A stretch of 64,000 bases of DNA from Ascidia mentula (lineage: Eukaryota; Chordata; Ascidiacea; Phlebobranchia; Ascidiidae): contig OX387201.1 in the NCBI GenBank assembly GCA_947561715.1, forward strand, positions 1,258,001 to 1,322,000. Reading direction: 5' to 3'. Positions 14,205 through 27,503 of the stretch are shown here, piece after piece. Each line of letters begins with the position of its first letter. Positions within the stretch are counted from its first letter, which is position 1. Made by a program: the position numbers and the translations under genes. The notes beneath the pieces are model-generated. The model did no database searches. It was not told the origin of the DNA and saw only the letters and a program-made list of their open reading frames with translations.

Positions 14205-17200
14205 ATGTCAAACAAAGCTGAAATGACAGTAGAAGAAAACAACAAACCAGTTGAGCAGCAAGAACGAATGTACGTATTTCAATCAATTTTAAAACTTGTA
14301 TTTTTGGTGACTGCAATGTAGTATGCATGGTTTGATATATATTATATTGTATGTTGAATTCTGATTGCTGCTGTATAGTTACATACCTGGTAAGTTGCTT
14401 CTTTAAAGGTGCACAAGCGAAAAATTGTTAAATTAGATTGAACCACCTTCTTAAATCTCCATGCTTATTTTGTTTGCATAAAGTTTTCGTTGATCTGATA
14501 AAACCAAATCAAAAACCATTTCACATAATAAGTTAAACCACATCACGGAATTACAATCAAGACATGCTAGCAGGCCACCAAGTGACGACGATGATGACAG
14601 AGGTGAAGACGCAGAAGAAACCTCAATTTCAACAGTCCATCATACTCGTCATAGATACAAAAGAAGACCAAGAGTGTATTTTTATATCGGGGGCAGCAAT
14701 GGGGGACAGTGGTATGATTTCTCTTTTTTTTACTTAATGAAGAATGATAAATTGATAATCAAATGCAAACATGCTTTTTCATGTTTGTGAATTTGTGTAC
14801 GATTATATATATAGCTTGAAACCCCAAGTCGTTTGTCGTCAGTTTCACTTTTTCGAATAGAATCTGTTCCCACATCTTTAACCACATGTAAAGATACAAA
14901 GTTACAGGAAAGCCTGATAACGCAAATTTATTGAAACAGGCATTGAGTTCACAATGGCTGTAGAGTGTTTCAACCACATTTTCTTGCAAATTTGTGCTTT
15001 GTCAAGCTAGAAAACCAGCTGGTTGTAATTTACATAAACCTTTTCCATTAGGGTTGACAACTACTTGTCCAGTTTGGGTTGGGAGAGAATAACAGACCGC
15101 AACCGAGAAGATTACAAGTTAAAATGGTGTGAGATAAAATCCCACAACAACTACCACAGCTTCAGGGAAGGTTGGAAAAAGTTTTAACTGCTTTACAACA
15201 AATTTTAAACCACAAATAATTTTGTTACAGGAACAGCCTGGTATAATGCAGATTATTTAATTGCGCCCTATTGGCATTGAACCAGGCTTATCCTGTTTAA
15301 GCTAATGTTGTTATCAATATTGGAAAGGCACTAATTGCCAGGTCGTGTAAATCTGCGTTCTTACAACTAGGAGTCTTCCTTTTTAAACAAATTAATATAT
15401 TTGTGTTGATTTGAAAGGCGACCAACTCTGCTACCAAATACCAAACAATAAGTTGTTGACAACGAAGATAGGATTGCTCACATCTCTGCAGGAATACGAC
15501 AGAGTCATGAATAAAGTCAAAAAGGGAAAACCAAGGTTTGCTTTTACTTTTATGTCTTCATTGGTGAAGTCTTTGCAAGATTTTATGTATATTGCAAAGT
15601 GTGACAAATATCAGTGGCTTCAGTAACCAGCAATACTGCATGTATTGTTAATATTTTAAACAAATGTTAAAAAGAAAATCATGCCCCGTATGTTTGAACC
15701 AGAATAATGCGATATCAAGACTTCCTACCAGAAACATACAGATTGGACATCAAAGATGACAGAGAAATGTTTTTTGACACCTACCAAGGTAAAGCTGGTA
15801 CATTATGTTTTGTATTATGGACTCACTGCTGCTGTTTAACCTAGATGGTGAGGTTTGGATTTCAAAACCAACTGGATTGAACCAAGGTAAAGGGATTTAC
15901 TTGATTAGAGGGGCGGAGGACATATCCAAAATACAGTGAGTACACAACCTAATATATCAACATATCCTCCAATGATACAGTTGGTGGAAACTTAATGGAA
16001 CACATATTAATCTTTGTTATTCAGGGAAAAACTTGCTGAAACTGAGGAAGATATTCAAACTGCAAGAAAACTTGCCTTCAGGGCTCCAATGGCCCGGATT
16101 GTTCAACGGTTAGTAACTTTAACTTGGGATATTGTTATAGTTAAACAGTAAGCAAAACAGTAGAAGCTTCTTATGTCAGGAAAAGCAGGTTCAACAGGCT
16201 TTTGTACATTGATACATCGTGCTTCTTATGTGTTGTTTCTGTTTTTAGCTTTGAATATTTTTATAATTAAACAGTGAGCAGTGTAAGGTTTTATTTGTTT
16301 ATACACGAATTTATCCATCAGTTATGTCATGAACCCGTTGCTACTGGAGGGGCGGAAGTTCGACGTACGAAACTACATGTTGGTCGCATGTACAAACCCC
16401 CTGGTCGTGTTCTACCGCGACGGATATTGTCGCCTCACATGCATGCCTTACGACCCTAATAGTACGGATTTAACCGGTCATCTTACCAACCAGGTACTTG
16501 ATCAGTGCTTGTTTCAATCGTGTTTATTTCAAGACCTAACGTCAGGGACCTTGAGAGGTAAAAATGCCAGTGCGAGGACCTTTTTTAAGGTCGCATGAGA
16601 TTAAAGGGGGGTCCAGGCCTTTGCGCTTAAAATCCCTCAGTTTCAAAGCAACTGATAGTTTTCACGAGGCCGTTTTTGTTTTGTGGGCCCCCTAAACTTG
16701 TATCAACCCTGGTGCAACGTCTCCTTCACTCGCGAGGTCACCTTGAGATTTGAAAGTAAATTCCAACAACCTGGAACGTTTTTCTGCATCAACCCTCACC
16801 GAACACACCAAATATTACAGGCAATCAGCTCATAACCTTATCGTTCTGCGTTTCAGTTCATGCAGAAAAAGAACCCCTTGTACGAGGAGATCAAGGACGA
16901 CACCGTGTGGTCGATGGACCGCTTTAACGATTACGTCAACGAAAATTTCCAGGAAAAGAAAAACCTCCCTGAAGATTGGGTTCATACCGTGCTTAGGGTG
17001 GGATTTGTAATAAACATGCTAATATTACCTCTTATTAAATAACAAGGTATCCTCACTTATACAACAATTTCAACTATTTGATTTCATTCACTCGGAATGT
17101 ATCAACTTGAATATGAAAGCGAAGAATCTGCAGATCAACATATAAAATGGACACTGTTTAGTGTTTAAAACGTTTTCATTGATAATTCGGTAATGAGCAG

Positions 17201-20200
17201 GGTTTTTTTTATCTATTTGTCATTCTGAATCGAGATGATGTTATTTAGTTATTCACCAACAACTTCCATTTGTTAACAGAAACGGTGCCAGCAAATTTTG
17301 TTGCAATGTTTCCAAGCCGTCCGACATAAACTTGAGTGCAAACTCGGCTTCTTTGATTTATTCGGATGCGATTTTCTTGTCGATGACGATTTTAAAGTAA
17401 GTCTTGGCTTCGCAGACTAATCCTACTTTACAATATCTACAAGGCGCAGTTTCAATACCGGATCCACACCAAGCCTGTTTATGGAGTTTGTGATTGCGCG
17501 CGATCGTACACAAATGCACAATGCAGTAACGCGATACTTACATAAATAAAGACGTATCTGGGTTTTTAACACGAACGTAGGAGACTGTCCACGTGGCTTT
17601 CCTTTATTCACTTTGCTCTAGTGTGTAAGGTTATTTGCTGCGGCCATGGTTTATTTACGTTTTGTGTGCCATCAGAATATGATCGACAATTGTAAGCATT
17701 TTGTATTGCCTCATATGTTCTGGGTTTATAAAACTCTAATATATTTTTACTTTATAATATTTTCTGCAATAGATTTCCCTGCTTGAGATGAACTGCAACC
17801 CCGCCCTGCACACGAACTGCGAAACACTGCGAGAAATTATCCCTGGAATCGTCGAAGAAACATTAAGTACGTGTGCAGCCGAATATCAATGTAACGTAAA
17901 CACACAAACACTGGCGTTTCGCGGAATCTATGACATGAACATGTTTAGTTGTGGGTTTAAAAAGTAACCGTATATCAGAGTGGGAAAAAATGCACTTGTG
18001 CGAAACCCTTTTTGGGATATTTCATGAGATTGTAGTGGAACATCAAGTAGATATCCCCAGTTTTAAAGCAAGCAATGACGATCGTGCCCTTCATCTAATA
18101 CTTAGGAACTCTATAGACGTGGATGAGTTCTTCTGTACTGCCCCGACTGCACCCCAGTTTCGTGGGTTTTGCCGCCCATTTATGCTGACCTTGTTATTAT
18201 CTTGTCTTTAGAACTATCTCTAGAAATCTTCGACAAGGCATTGAAGAGGGAACGCATTATGCCTCTCGCCTCCCAAGATACCTTCGTCCTACTTTACAAC
18301 GGAGACATGATTGAGGCTGCTGAAAGGCGCGAGAGACTACAATCAGCTGCAGAGGCGCGAAGAAGGGCAAGAAGTGCACAGCGCCGCAAGCGGTTCGTTC
18401 CTGGCCAGTACGTGGTAAGCAAATTATTGGGTAATAGATAGATTGTAGTTTTACCTATGACGTAAGAATCACAACTGCACTTGAATGGAAACTTTCTACA
18501 TGCACATTAATCTTTTTAGTACCGGAGAAGCATTCCTACAAGTGCTGCCCAAAACAATACCAACGGCAACAGCAACAACAATGGGTCTAACAACACAACG
18601 TCAACATTGACAACAATAACAACAATAGCAACAACAACAACAACAACAAGTACACCACCACCAAACAACACCCACCCCAACAACAGCATTACGACACCCA
18701 CATCTGCCCCAGCTTCCTCATGGCACCCACAAATAACCTTATCTCCGTACAGAGGAAGTCTTTTGCCCTCTTCCACCGTTACTGCCGGTACTTCAGCTTC
18801 CCAGATGCGAGTGGTCCAGTCCAAGAGCACTCCAAACGTGGCTTTTAAGCCATTCTATGCGGGAGGTTGGTGTCTTTCTCCGTTCCTTTACTCGAAAACA
18901 ATTTATTCTTACAATTTTCATTTCTCAAATTATTTTTTGGTAAATTCCTCAAATTTAAACCCATACAATTCGCCGTTAGATTATCTTTAATAAACCCCAT
19001 CAGATTCCTGTCGTCGTAACCAAATGAACAGAAGTCTACAACATATCTTATAACGCAGTATTCCTAAAACATCAACTGTTTTCGCAAAATTATCACGCGG
19101 TAGATAATGAAATTCTTATGATACTTGTTGTGAAATATTGCCGAAAATAAAAGGAAAAAGAGAGGGGGCACCCGGATTTGAACCGGGGACCTCTCGATCT
19201 GCAGTCAAATGCTCTACCACTGAGCTATACCCCCGCGCATAAATACGCAGTTAAAAACAAGGAACAACTTGTGTGGACAACAGCACAACGGTGATTGGCA
19301 TTGTTGCACTTTGATTTTGTTTTGTTTTCGAACAAAAGCTGGCAATTATCGGAGAATATGCTGGTAGCGTACTTTAGAAGATGTCATTACAATTAGTTGT
19401 TTTATTAATTTAACGCATTTTATGTTTCTTCTTGGCGATAAACAACAAAAATCCGCTCGTAATTTAGTTGTTTAAAAACTTTAAAACACCAACATTCACA
19501 ATCCCTGAACAATTACTTACTTTCTTGAAAAGTTTGCTAAAGATAATCAACATTTCTGAAATGTGCTTGATGGTTTGAAGTACCTTTCACATATGTAAGC
19601 CCAAGCCTCTTACCGGCCGGTGTTGATGACGTAACAAGGGCACTTGTGTCGTCACACAGGATCTGTTTCGAGTCGTCCTTACTCGGCGCCGAAGTTCAAC
19701 CGCAAATATTCCCAAGTTGAACCGAAAATAGACACCCACAATACGGCGCTAGAGAGTCCGCGAAAGAACAAAAATAACAACGGAAGCAACAATTACGTAA
19801 GTTCATTTTTGCTTAGATTCTAAAAAAGGAAGTTCAGGCACCCTTTATATGTTCTTATGTTACTTTTTACGCCAAGCAACTTGTCTGATTTTGTTTTGTG
19901 ACAATTGTTAAGACTTTAAAATTGACTGTAGAAGAATTCGGCCCTCAGTTAAACATTGTCTTACTCTCTGTGACAGCAAATTGTTGTAACTGTTATGAAT
20001 TATGAAACAACAAGCCTCATAATGTATGTCAGCTGATTTGCATTAAGAAAAATCGATTTCGCTTATGTACAACAATCACCATCAGTTTCATCGTTATTGT
20101 TTATTGACATATTTTTATATTTTTAACTTTCCACTGTTAACAAGTCATCCTAGTAACCACTGGACCGTGAAAGGAGTAGTTTCCAGCGTCACATCCACGT

Positions 20201-23200
20201 TTGTCGTTCATTCAGGTCCAGCGAGCTCGTCACGTTCTTCTTGCTCCAAAAAGATGCGAAGTGATGATGGATGATCCGGAAGGTGAAGATGACGAGATTG
20301 TAGAAGACTTTCTGCAGGAAGTTGGAGAAGAATTAGGTTTGCGTGACCTTCAATGTAGTTTTTTTTTTATAAAAATGTTATTGCGCCCATACTATTTTCA
20401 CCACATCAAAACATTTTTTTTTCAATAAAAGTGACGTAAGAGTCTTCATTCATAGAAATTGATTAACTTTTTAACTTAGGCTTAATTCTAAATTTGAGCT
20501 ATATACTGCACTTGAAAATCCCGGAGGAAAAAGACGTCTTTTTGCCAATGTCGTCAGATAAACTTTTTCGAGAAAACGAATTTAATTTCACTCTCGAACC
20601 TCCCCCTCACACAGATGCCCTGGATCGGGAGAACTTCTTCGAACAAATCCTGGAGGAAGCTGAGGAGGAGGAATTGGAAGAAGATGAAGATATTGGAGAG
20701 GAAGAGGAAGAACTTCTTGTCATCGGAAGTTGTGATTCCCCGGACACGATCAGAAGACCGAGCGCCAAACTCCCATCCTCTTATCACTCCGGATCAATGG
20801 ATGCAAGTTCTGTGGCAGGTAGGAGGATAATTTGCCTCATCCACTCCCAGAGTAATACAGTGTTTCGTGTTTCGTGTTCTACTTCACGGAATACAGAAAT
20901 ATTTATTTGTATTCCAACGATTTAGGAATTTGGTGATGATTTTGCATTTAAACTACTTCCGCTACATGCGTTTCATTACGTGTCGGGCGGTTTTTATCTG
21001 TGGTCAAATTTACAAGTCAAATTTCTCATATTAATGCATTAAACTAAGTCTGATGTTCAGTTCGGCACGTTTGACCGAATTGGCCGAATCAGGTCCTTAA
21101 AAAGGTTCGCAATGTACCGTAAAGACAAAAAGGATAAATTGAATGTTTTAAGTAAAAAAAAATTTTGTATTGGGTCCTGCATTTCCCGGCTGGACCTGCT
21201 CTTAAGTTATTCCGTTAATGTGACGATTAAACCCACATTCACACATCTGGGCGTTCGTTTAGGTGATGCTTGGACATGATTAACCATTACATGATGGCAG
21301 TCAGACTTTGAAACGTAAACTTCCTGGTTAATTTTGCCGGAGGCATTTGTGACTTCAAAGGTCAGATTCGAAAACCGAGTCAAACGGATTGTGTTGGTTT
21401 ATATGCTGATGTGAAGTGCGCGGGGGTATAGCTCAGTGGTAGAGCATTCGACTGCAGATCGAGAGGTCCCCGGTTCAAATCCGGGTGCCCCCTCTTTTTT
21501 GAATTCTGTGATTAATTGCTGAAAATAAGTATAAAATCTTTTTGTTTTGTACAACAATGTTTCGACAAAACGTAGTGATTTCTTTGTATTTTTGTACTAA
21601 TGTAAGGTGGTCAAAATCGTTAAATTGATAAACTTTTTTAAAAAAAGAGAGGGGGCACCCGGATTTGAACCGGGGACCTCTCGATCTGCAGTCGAATGCT
21701 CTACCACTGAGCTATACCCCCGCACACCTGCTAACACCAGTAACAAAGCACAAAAAGGTGGATTGCTCGTACAGTTAATTTATGACGCAAACTGATGTAA
21801 TTGTATTACGCCCGAGGCGTGCGCACGTCAGAGCATTGTACAGACGCCAACCCGACCGATTCAACATCCGCCTCGCTGCTTCTGTATTGCGTTCGAACTG
21901 TTTGCTCAAACAATTGTGGACGCGCTTGTGAGAAGTTGTCATACGCCGACTGCCTGTTGAACAGAAAGTCACATTATACTTGCTGTATTTGCTTGATTGC
22001 AGGCCTCACGGTTATCAGTTTATAATTCACAATTTTAACGACACATTCGTGGACATTACTTGCACAGTACCAGCGCTCTAAACATTATCTGTGGCATTTA
22101 CGCGTATTTAATGCAAATGTCAGTTTAAATTTGGACTGAAAATCTTTAAACGTGCTATGACGTCAATTTAGTAGTGGGAAAAACTTCTTGTGACCTTGTA
22201 ATTGTTTTCCTCGCCAGTAGCGAACGGGTCGACGAATTGGCCTCGGTATCCCAAACCCTCGAAAACATCAGTTCATCGCAAAGTCAGCAGGATAGCATCT
22301 CTCTCCGTCAAAGGAAATTTCGGTAATTTTTCCGAAAATTTTATCTGATCATTTGAATTTTTATATTTTTTGTAATTTTTCGTGCATTTCAGGACTTGAG
22401 GTCCCGCTTCCATCAGTGGGCGCTCCTCATCCGTCCCCTCGTCTCGCCAACGAAGCAATTCAGAAGGTATGTATAAACGTATCAAAGTGCCGAAACCTAA
22501 CTGTAGTTATTGAAGAAACATATTTAGCTAAAAAAAGCATCGTCATTGTCTTGTTAAAATAGAACAAACAGTGCCTTGTGTGTCTAAGTGATGAACATTT
22601 TTACAATTGACTGCGTTAATATTAGCACTAAAAGCCTTACACAGAACACACTTTCGTTTAATTTTAATTTTCCTCGATCTCAGAGTCCATTCCGTCACCC
22701 GGCTAACCTGCGGCTCCGTCAAAGTCTCCAAGCAACCACGTGTACGCTGGAGATTGGTCCAAAGTCAAGGCGTGGTTTGGTCGCCGTTTCTATGGCAGGT
22801 GGCTGGTTATATTTAGCTTGCCTTTAAAGGTTTAACCTAGATTCTACGTAAGTGGAATGTTGAATCGAAGAATTTCTTCCAACCCGATTTTAATCATTCG
22901 CCCTAATGGCAATGTGGGATCCATTAGGTGGATGTATACGATTTATTATAAAAATCCACCATAACGTGATGCAACTTACCGAATAATCAGTTATTTTTCG
23001 AGAAGATCGGCCATAAAAACTTTATTGTTGTTTTAGAGCACCATAGTTCGTAATTGATTTTATTGCAATTAATTCAACAGTACACCATTTTTTCAAGTTA
23101 GATAGAGAAGTAATAAAAGTTATCAAAACAAAAAGATAGACACCAACCAACACAAGGCACTAAACGACATTGTTTGTCACAGACCTAAATAACAAAACAT

Positions 23201-26200
23201 TTAAATTTTCCAACAACAAACTGAACAACTTCCTCCTTATCGTGTCACGTGATTTGGCGAAGATAATTTTTCAACGTCACAAAAGAAAATCGATTGAGTT
23301 TTTAAATAACCGTCGTTTGCGTGTAACTGAGCAGTGATAAAGTGAAGGTGCAGATAACCTTGACCTATATGCGAACGAGAAGACGCAACTCTTTTTTAAT
23401 TTTCGAAATCTACAAACAGTTTTATGGGCAGCAATGACTTGGTATCAATTGAGAAAAGAAAAACAACACATGGGTATTTCAATACGATATATTCAATACT
23501 TACATAGTATTTTGCAACTTGTTCTATTTGTTATGAAATTCATCCTACAGCAACAATGAATCAAAAGAGAGGGGGCACCCGGATTTGAACCGGGGACCTC
23601 TCGATCTGCAGTCGAATGCTCTACCACTGAGCTATACCCCCGCGCATAAATTACAACTCAAAAACCAATAAAACCTTTTGTCCCAACTACAGCAAAAGCA
23701 GCGGTGATTAACACTGCTCTGCACTGTAACTGTGTTTATGTTTGACGTTAATCTTTGACTCAAGGAAATTATCTTTGTAAAACCGAGGGCTCATATTAAT
23801 CCACATCCCTTTGGCCATGTGGTCCCAATACATTAGTTGTAAAGCAGGCAACTGCACGTAAATGTCCCCTACTGTGCTTTAAATTTCTTTTTACTTAAAA
23901 TTCCACCCAAAAATGGATACGTAATACGAAAAATGCTGTTTCATATTTAAATGTAGACATTTCAGATCTACTTTTTAAATTAAAAACAAAATTATGAATA
24001 CTGTTTTCATGTGTTTGGGTAGAACCAGAAAATCAAAACAGAGGGGGCACCCGGATTTGAACCGGGGACCTCTCGATCTGCAGTCGAATGCTCTACCACT
24101 GAGCTATACCCCCGCGGTGGTATCACAAAACAAAAATGTGGTTAGTTTATCTGCCCATGTCGACAACCATTGTTTCCAGTCGATTCGAAAACCATTGTTT
24201 TGCGTGTTCCTGATAACAAGGCCCTTTGTCGCGTTTGTATTGTTTATTCAGGTGGTATTTCACACTGTGTGTTCGGCGATAGACATCGTCTGTCTTTCGA
24301 GTATTGTTCAGTGTTTATTTAGCGTGAATGGCGATGAACGGCTCAGTCAGATGATCCCTTGTTATCAGCCATTTGACCTCAAGTACCCTTGCCTGACACA
24401 ATAACAACAATATTCTGACTAGTTTTCATGGTTTAAATCCGATGCGCCCGAAGGCAGTGGTTCCCAACCCTTTGGACCTTTTTGCACAATTATCAACTAC
24501 TTTTATGTCCTTGTGATTTTATTAAATCCAAACAAAAGTTTACTGACCAGAACGTATTACCGAAATAGAAAATTCAAGAAGGCAAACGTATGTATTTCAT
24601 ACTAGAAGAAAACCCAATGTATAAAGAATATATTGCAGGAGAACCACTGCCATAATCCATCACAGCTGTTGTCACAAACTTGGAGCTCATAAAAGTGGAA
24701 AAATCTTTCCATCGTCTGGGAAACCAAATTGCGTCATCTCCTTTTACAAAGCAATAAGCCGCAGTTCGTTAAAAGTGGTCACCTTTCTCGATCGAACAGT
24801 AAATTGCAATCGATTTTATGCCACAAACGCGATCCATGCTAATTGAATTACTCGGTATATTTCGTGTGAAGAACGGCCTCTTTCAGTATGAAACCAAACC
24901 CGAAATAAATGAAGTTGGGGTTTGGGATGATACACCTTCCGGTTTCATTGATTGTGATTGGTTGGGTTTGTTGCCATCGGTTACATGCATCACATACGTA
25001 ACAAAAACGTGGGGAACCCCCTTTCCAGGAGCATTTCGGAAGATTTTCTGTGTGAAAGTATATGTGGGTATTCAAGTCGTGATATCATGTAATTCATTTG
25101 TGTTGTGCTTACAAGGTAAAGGACCTCTTCATTTGGACAAAGGAAACGACAGAAACCGAAGAAATAGTACACTGACCAAATTGAAATTAATTAATGCTCA
25201 AAGTACGTTTATCTTTATCACTAGAATACACTTACATTACATCTGTTGTAAGACCGGTAATTTTTCTGGGTCATATTTTATGCCCTTGTATGACCTCCGA
25301 CTGAATTATGCAAATTTCAAAGTGAATTTATTCACGGTTTATTTAAAATCACTCGTTAAAAATAGAGAAATGAAATACTTTCAGTCCTGTGTAAATCGCT
25401 TACTTATTCCTAAGCAGCTTGTACTTGTATTTTTCCCCTTAAATATTTGCATATTAAAGCGCTTATTTGAGTCGAAATCCAACGTTACTGTGTTTAATTT
25501 AAGGCCAAGACCAAGAAGACACGCACATTCCTTCCACACTCCTGTACCTGGCGGCGGCTCATTTACAAAACCAACAACAAAACGGGGCGGCACCAGATCT
25601 GGAAAACACCGGATCTCTGGTGGTCGGGTCAGGGCCGGTTTTGACAAAAGACCAGAATTCAAACCAGGCAAGGCACACCGATCACATTGTTGTGCAAGTT
25701 ATGGAATGTGATTTAGTATTTGAGTCGAAAGGTCCTTATGTGATGTTGGATAGTGAATGTGACATAGGTATATGTTTTAAATTAAGTCTGTAGGTGCATC
25801 CATAATGTCCTATTGCATTTTTTTAACTCCCAACTATTTGAGACATTGTCTGACCGCGTAAACATCAACCTCGGCCGTCACACAAAAAGGGTACGTTTTA
25901 CACCGGCAACCTTAACCTTTTGCAGAAGAACTCCTTGCTTTGGAAAAGCAAAGCCCTCGCCGACTCATCCACTCAAACATTAGGTCGCCCACGAGCGCCT
26001 CATAGTGGCGAAGAGAAGGTCATTTGGAGACTGAGGTCGCGCGCTAGCGAGGGAAGCAGAACAGATGGCAGTGTCAGTCCTACGTCCCCCACTGGTTGGC
26101 GGCCACAAAAGATAGCTTTGAAGGTTCCTGTGGTGACGCAATCTCCCGGGTTGATTTCCCCGAGGAAGTTGGTGGAGTTTTCCTCGCCGCGAGGTGGCGC

Positions 26201-26462
26201 CGCACACCGAAAAACGACCAATTACACGCCGGCCTCGTACAAATCGAGCCCACGTGACAGCAAAGAATCACCACGTGACATCGACGACCAATCAGAGGCC
26301 ACAACAGTCGCAAAGAAAAGTACCGCCCTTGCGAAAGTGGTTGCCGTGGCAACGGCAGCCCCAACTCGCCACCGTCCCAGCATGCACGGCTCCGAGGGTA
26401 AGTCCCAGGCTTTGCACCCTAACGATATGGACGAGGAGGTGGCTCTACTTGCCCCCGGCTAA
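14205..26462 (+). CDS. TTLL10: TTLL10-like tubulin polyglycylase
   Basis: Twenty-two exons splice in phase: 14205-14269, 14562-14711, 15052-15170, 15418-15535, 15703-15788, 15845-15935, 16025-16108, 16322-16493, 16857-16997, 17280-17396, 17773-17866, 18212-18414, 18520-18865, 19660-19796, 20216-20336, 20480-20818, 22218-22322, 22393-22466, 22684-22798, 25116-25202, 25504-25667, 25926-26462; 1154 residues. The TTL/ATP-grasp domain (about 55-455) has the TTLL10 hallmarks YQIPNNKLLTTKIGLL, NQGKGI (about 192), EGRKFDVRNYML, GHLTNQFMQKKNPLY and LEMNCNPALHTNC (about 386). TTLL10 elongates polyglycine side chains on tubulin and other proteins. After about residue 480 comes an Arg-rich helix, an Asn/Thr-rich tract, an acidic stretch and a basic tail without a known domain. 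The first 13 exons are firm; the last six rest on phase agreement only. The intron after 25667 would be GC-AG (CAG/GCAAGG). Confidence 0.85.
18545..18690 (+). repeat. ACA/CAA-rich low-complexity tract inside a TTLL10 exon
   Basis: Imperfect trinucleotide run of CAA/ACA units encoding Asn-, Ser- and Thr-rich sequence (GNSNNNGSNNTTSTLTTI and following threonines). It stays in frame within the exon at 18520-18865 and is expected to be disordered and length-variable. Confidence 0.8.
19163..19234 (-). tRNA. tRNA-Cys (GCA)
   Basis: Seventy-two bases fold as a cloverleaf: acceptor GGGGGTA paired with TGCCCCC, D arm GCTC-GAGC, anticodon loop CTGCAGA with GCA, and B box GGTTCAAATCC. This copy has TTTGA in the 5' anticodon stem against TCGAG, a U-G wobble where the other copies have C-G. 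A T-run follows on the minus strand as Pol III terminator. It lies antisense in the TTLL10 intron between exons 18520-18865 and 19660-19796. Confidence 0.93.
21422..21493 (+). tRNA. tRNA-Cys (GCA)
   Basis: Same 72-base cloverleaf on the plus strand with anticodon GCA, paired anticodon stem TTCGA/TCGAG and B box GGTTCAAATCC, followed at once by CTCTTTTTT, a Pol III terminator. It is the only copy in the sense direction of the host TTLL10 intron, and forms a near-perfect inverted repeat with the copy at 21650-21721. Confidence 0.95.
21650..21721 (-). tRNA. tRNA-Cys (GCA)
   Basis: Complete tRNA-Cys cloverleaf on the minus strand, anticodon GCA, followed (minus strand) by a run of seven T. Sequence matches the plus-strand copy 156 bp upstream. 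It lies in the same TTLL10 intron. Confidence 0.95.
23570..23641 (-). tRNA. tRNA-Cys (GCA)
   Basis: Complete tRNA-Cys cloverleaf on the minus strand with anticodon GCA and TTTT downstream. It lies in the TTLL10 intron between 22798 and 25116. Confidence 0.95.
24042..24113 (-). tRNA. tRNA-Cys (GCA)
   Basis: Complete tRNA-Cys cloverleaf on the minus strand with anticodon GCA; downstream minus-strand sequence CTCTGTTTTG gives a minimal T4 terminator. Open frames running through it in either direction are shadows of the tRNA, not protein genes. Confidence 0.94.
24455..24649. mobile_element. hAT-like MITE
   Basis: A 195 bp stretch begins CAGTGGTTCCCAACC and ends with the reverse complement of CAGTGGTTCTCC, the kind of terminal inverted repeat seen on non-autonomous hAT elements. 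No clear 8 bp target duplication remains, so it is old or its ends are slightly misplaced. It lies in a TTLL10 intron. Confidence 0.5.
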
Positions 26463-27409
26463 AAACAGCCGCGGTTCCATCACTGTCACGTTAGCGCTAG
26501 TGCGTTTTGCGTTTAATGTTTGTGTCCATTAAAATTTTATGCTTGATTACCGCCCGTTTCCCCGGCCGGATGAGATTACAACAACTCTACCGTCATTCCT
26601 GCGCCATCCAAAGAATGGTGAGTAATGACGTAAACCATCAATGCGAATTCCCTGCCAGCAACTTTATGTTTTGCGAACTTAGAACCGTTTCAATTCCAAC
26701 GTTCACACATTTCTACCCAAATTATTGAAGCTTTCGGTCACAAATTCGTAATTCGTCAGTGACCATCATCTAATTTCTATACAATTTCCTACACTCTTTA
26801 CCTACTTACCTTCCAGACTCTTTACCTACACAGAAAACACGTGCATGTTACGTCACAATAGATCATACAGTGTTGTCACAATAGCAGCTTGTTGATGCAT
26901 TGTGTGTCATTGTTGCAACATTGTTCCATTAATAATCCCGGAGGAATCATCATGTCGGCATTTTATGGCTCTACGGCACGAAAATGCATTAAAACGATGT
27001 CCCACGGCCAGCAATATGTCAGTATTCAACATATGATTGCATAAAATGGTAGCATATGTTGTACGTAGCACGCTTATATTATGTCATTTATTTCTTCCAA
27101 AATTGTTGCTTTAGCCAGGTATTGTGTTGATGTTATGTTACCTAAAGTTATATTTAAACCTTATAGCTCTCCCAAAAGTCACTGTTCCCTTTTGCATCTG
27201 TGCCAAGTAATGATTTGTGTTGTTTGCATCCGAAACACTTGCTTTGAACTTTCTCCTTCAATCCAACTTTCCAAATTTAAGTGTTTTGTTTTTTTATTTC
27301 GTAAATCGAGCTGTGATTTTTAACAATTGGATAATTACCCTATTTGTATAAATCAGCCACATATAACTGAGTTGAGATTGTGGTGGAGTATATACGGCAT
27401 TATTTCCTT

Positions 27410-27503
27410 CTGTTCTTCTGGCACAAATTATCGTTACTTTTATTTACCGACGGCGAAACGTCTGTGATTAAAAAGCACACGTTTAATTGTGCCAGAAGAA
27501 CAG
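27410..27503. repeat. Inverted repeat with 17 bp perfect arms
   Basis: CTGTTCTTCTGGCACAA at 27410-27426 is exactly complementary to 27487-27503, with about 60 bp between; pairing continues imperfectly inward. The loop holds GCGAAACGTC. A related copy of the right half lies at 48693-48775. Confidence 0.75.

Noticed and set aside
23994..24404. 136-codon plus-strand frame across a tRNA
   Set aside because: Its middle part is the translated complement of tRNA-Cys, a well-known false protein; the frame has no other support. The same applies to 21607-21795.
24818..25711. 297-codon open frame
   Set aside because: It reads through two predicted introns. Only the parts at 25116-25202 and 25504-25667 fit the TTLL10 exon chain, and the second in a different frame.
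25926..26462. Separate gene for the Arg/Ser-rich frame at 25.9-26.5 kb
   Set aside because: It begins at an acceptor (TTTTGCAG) in phase with the preceding TTLL10 exons and total coding length is a multiple of three, so a terminal exon is simpler.
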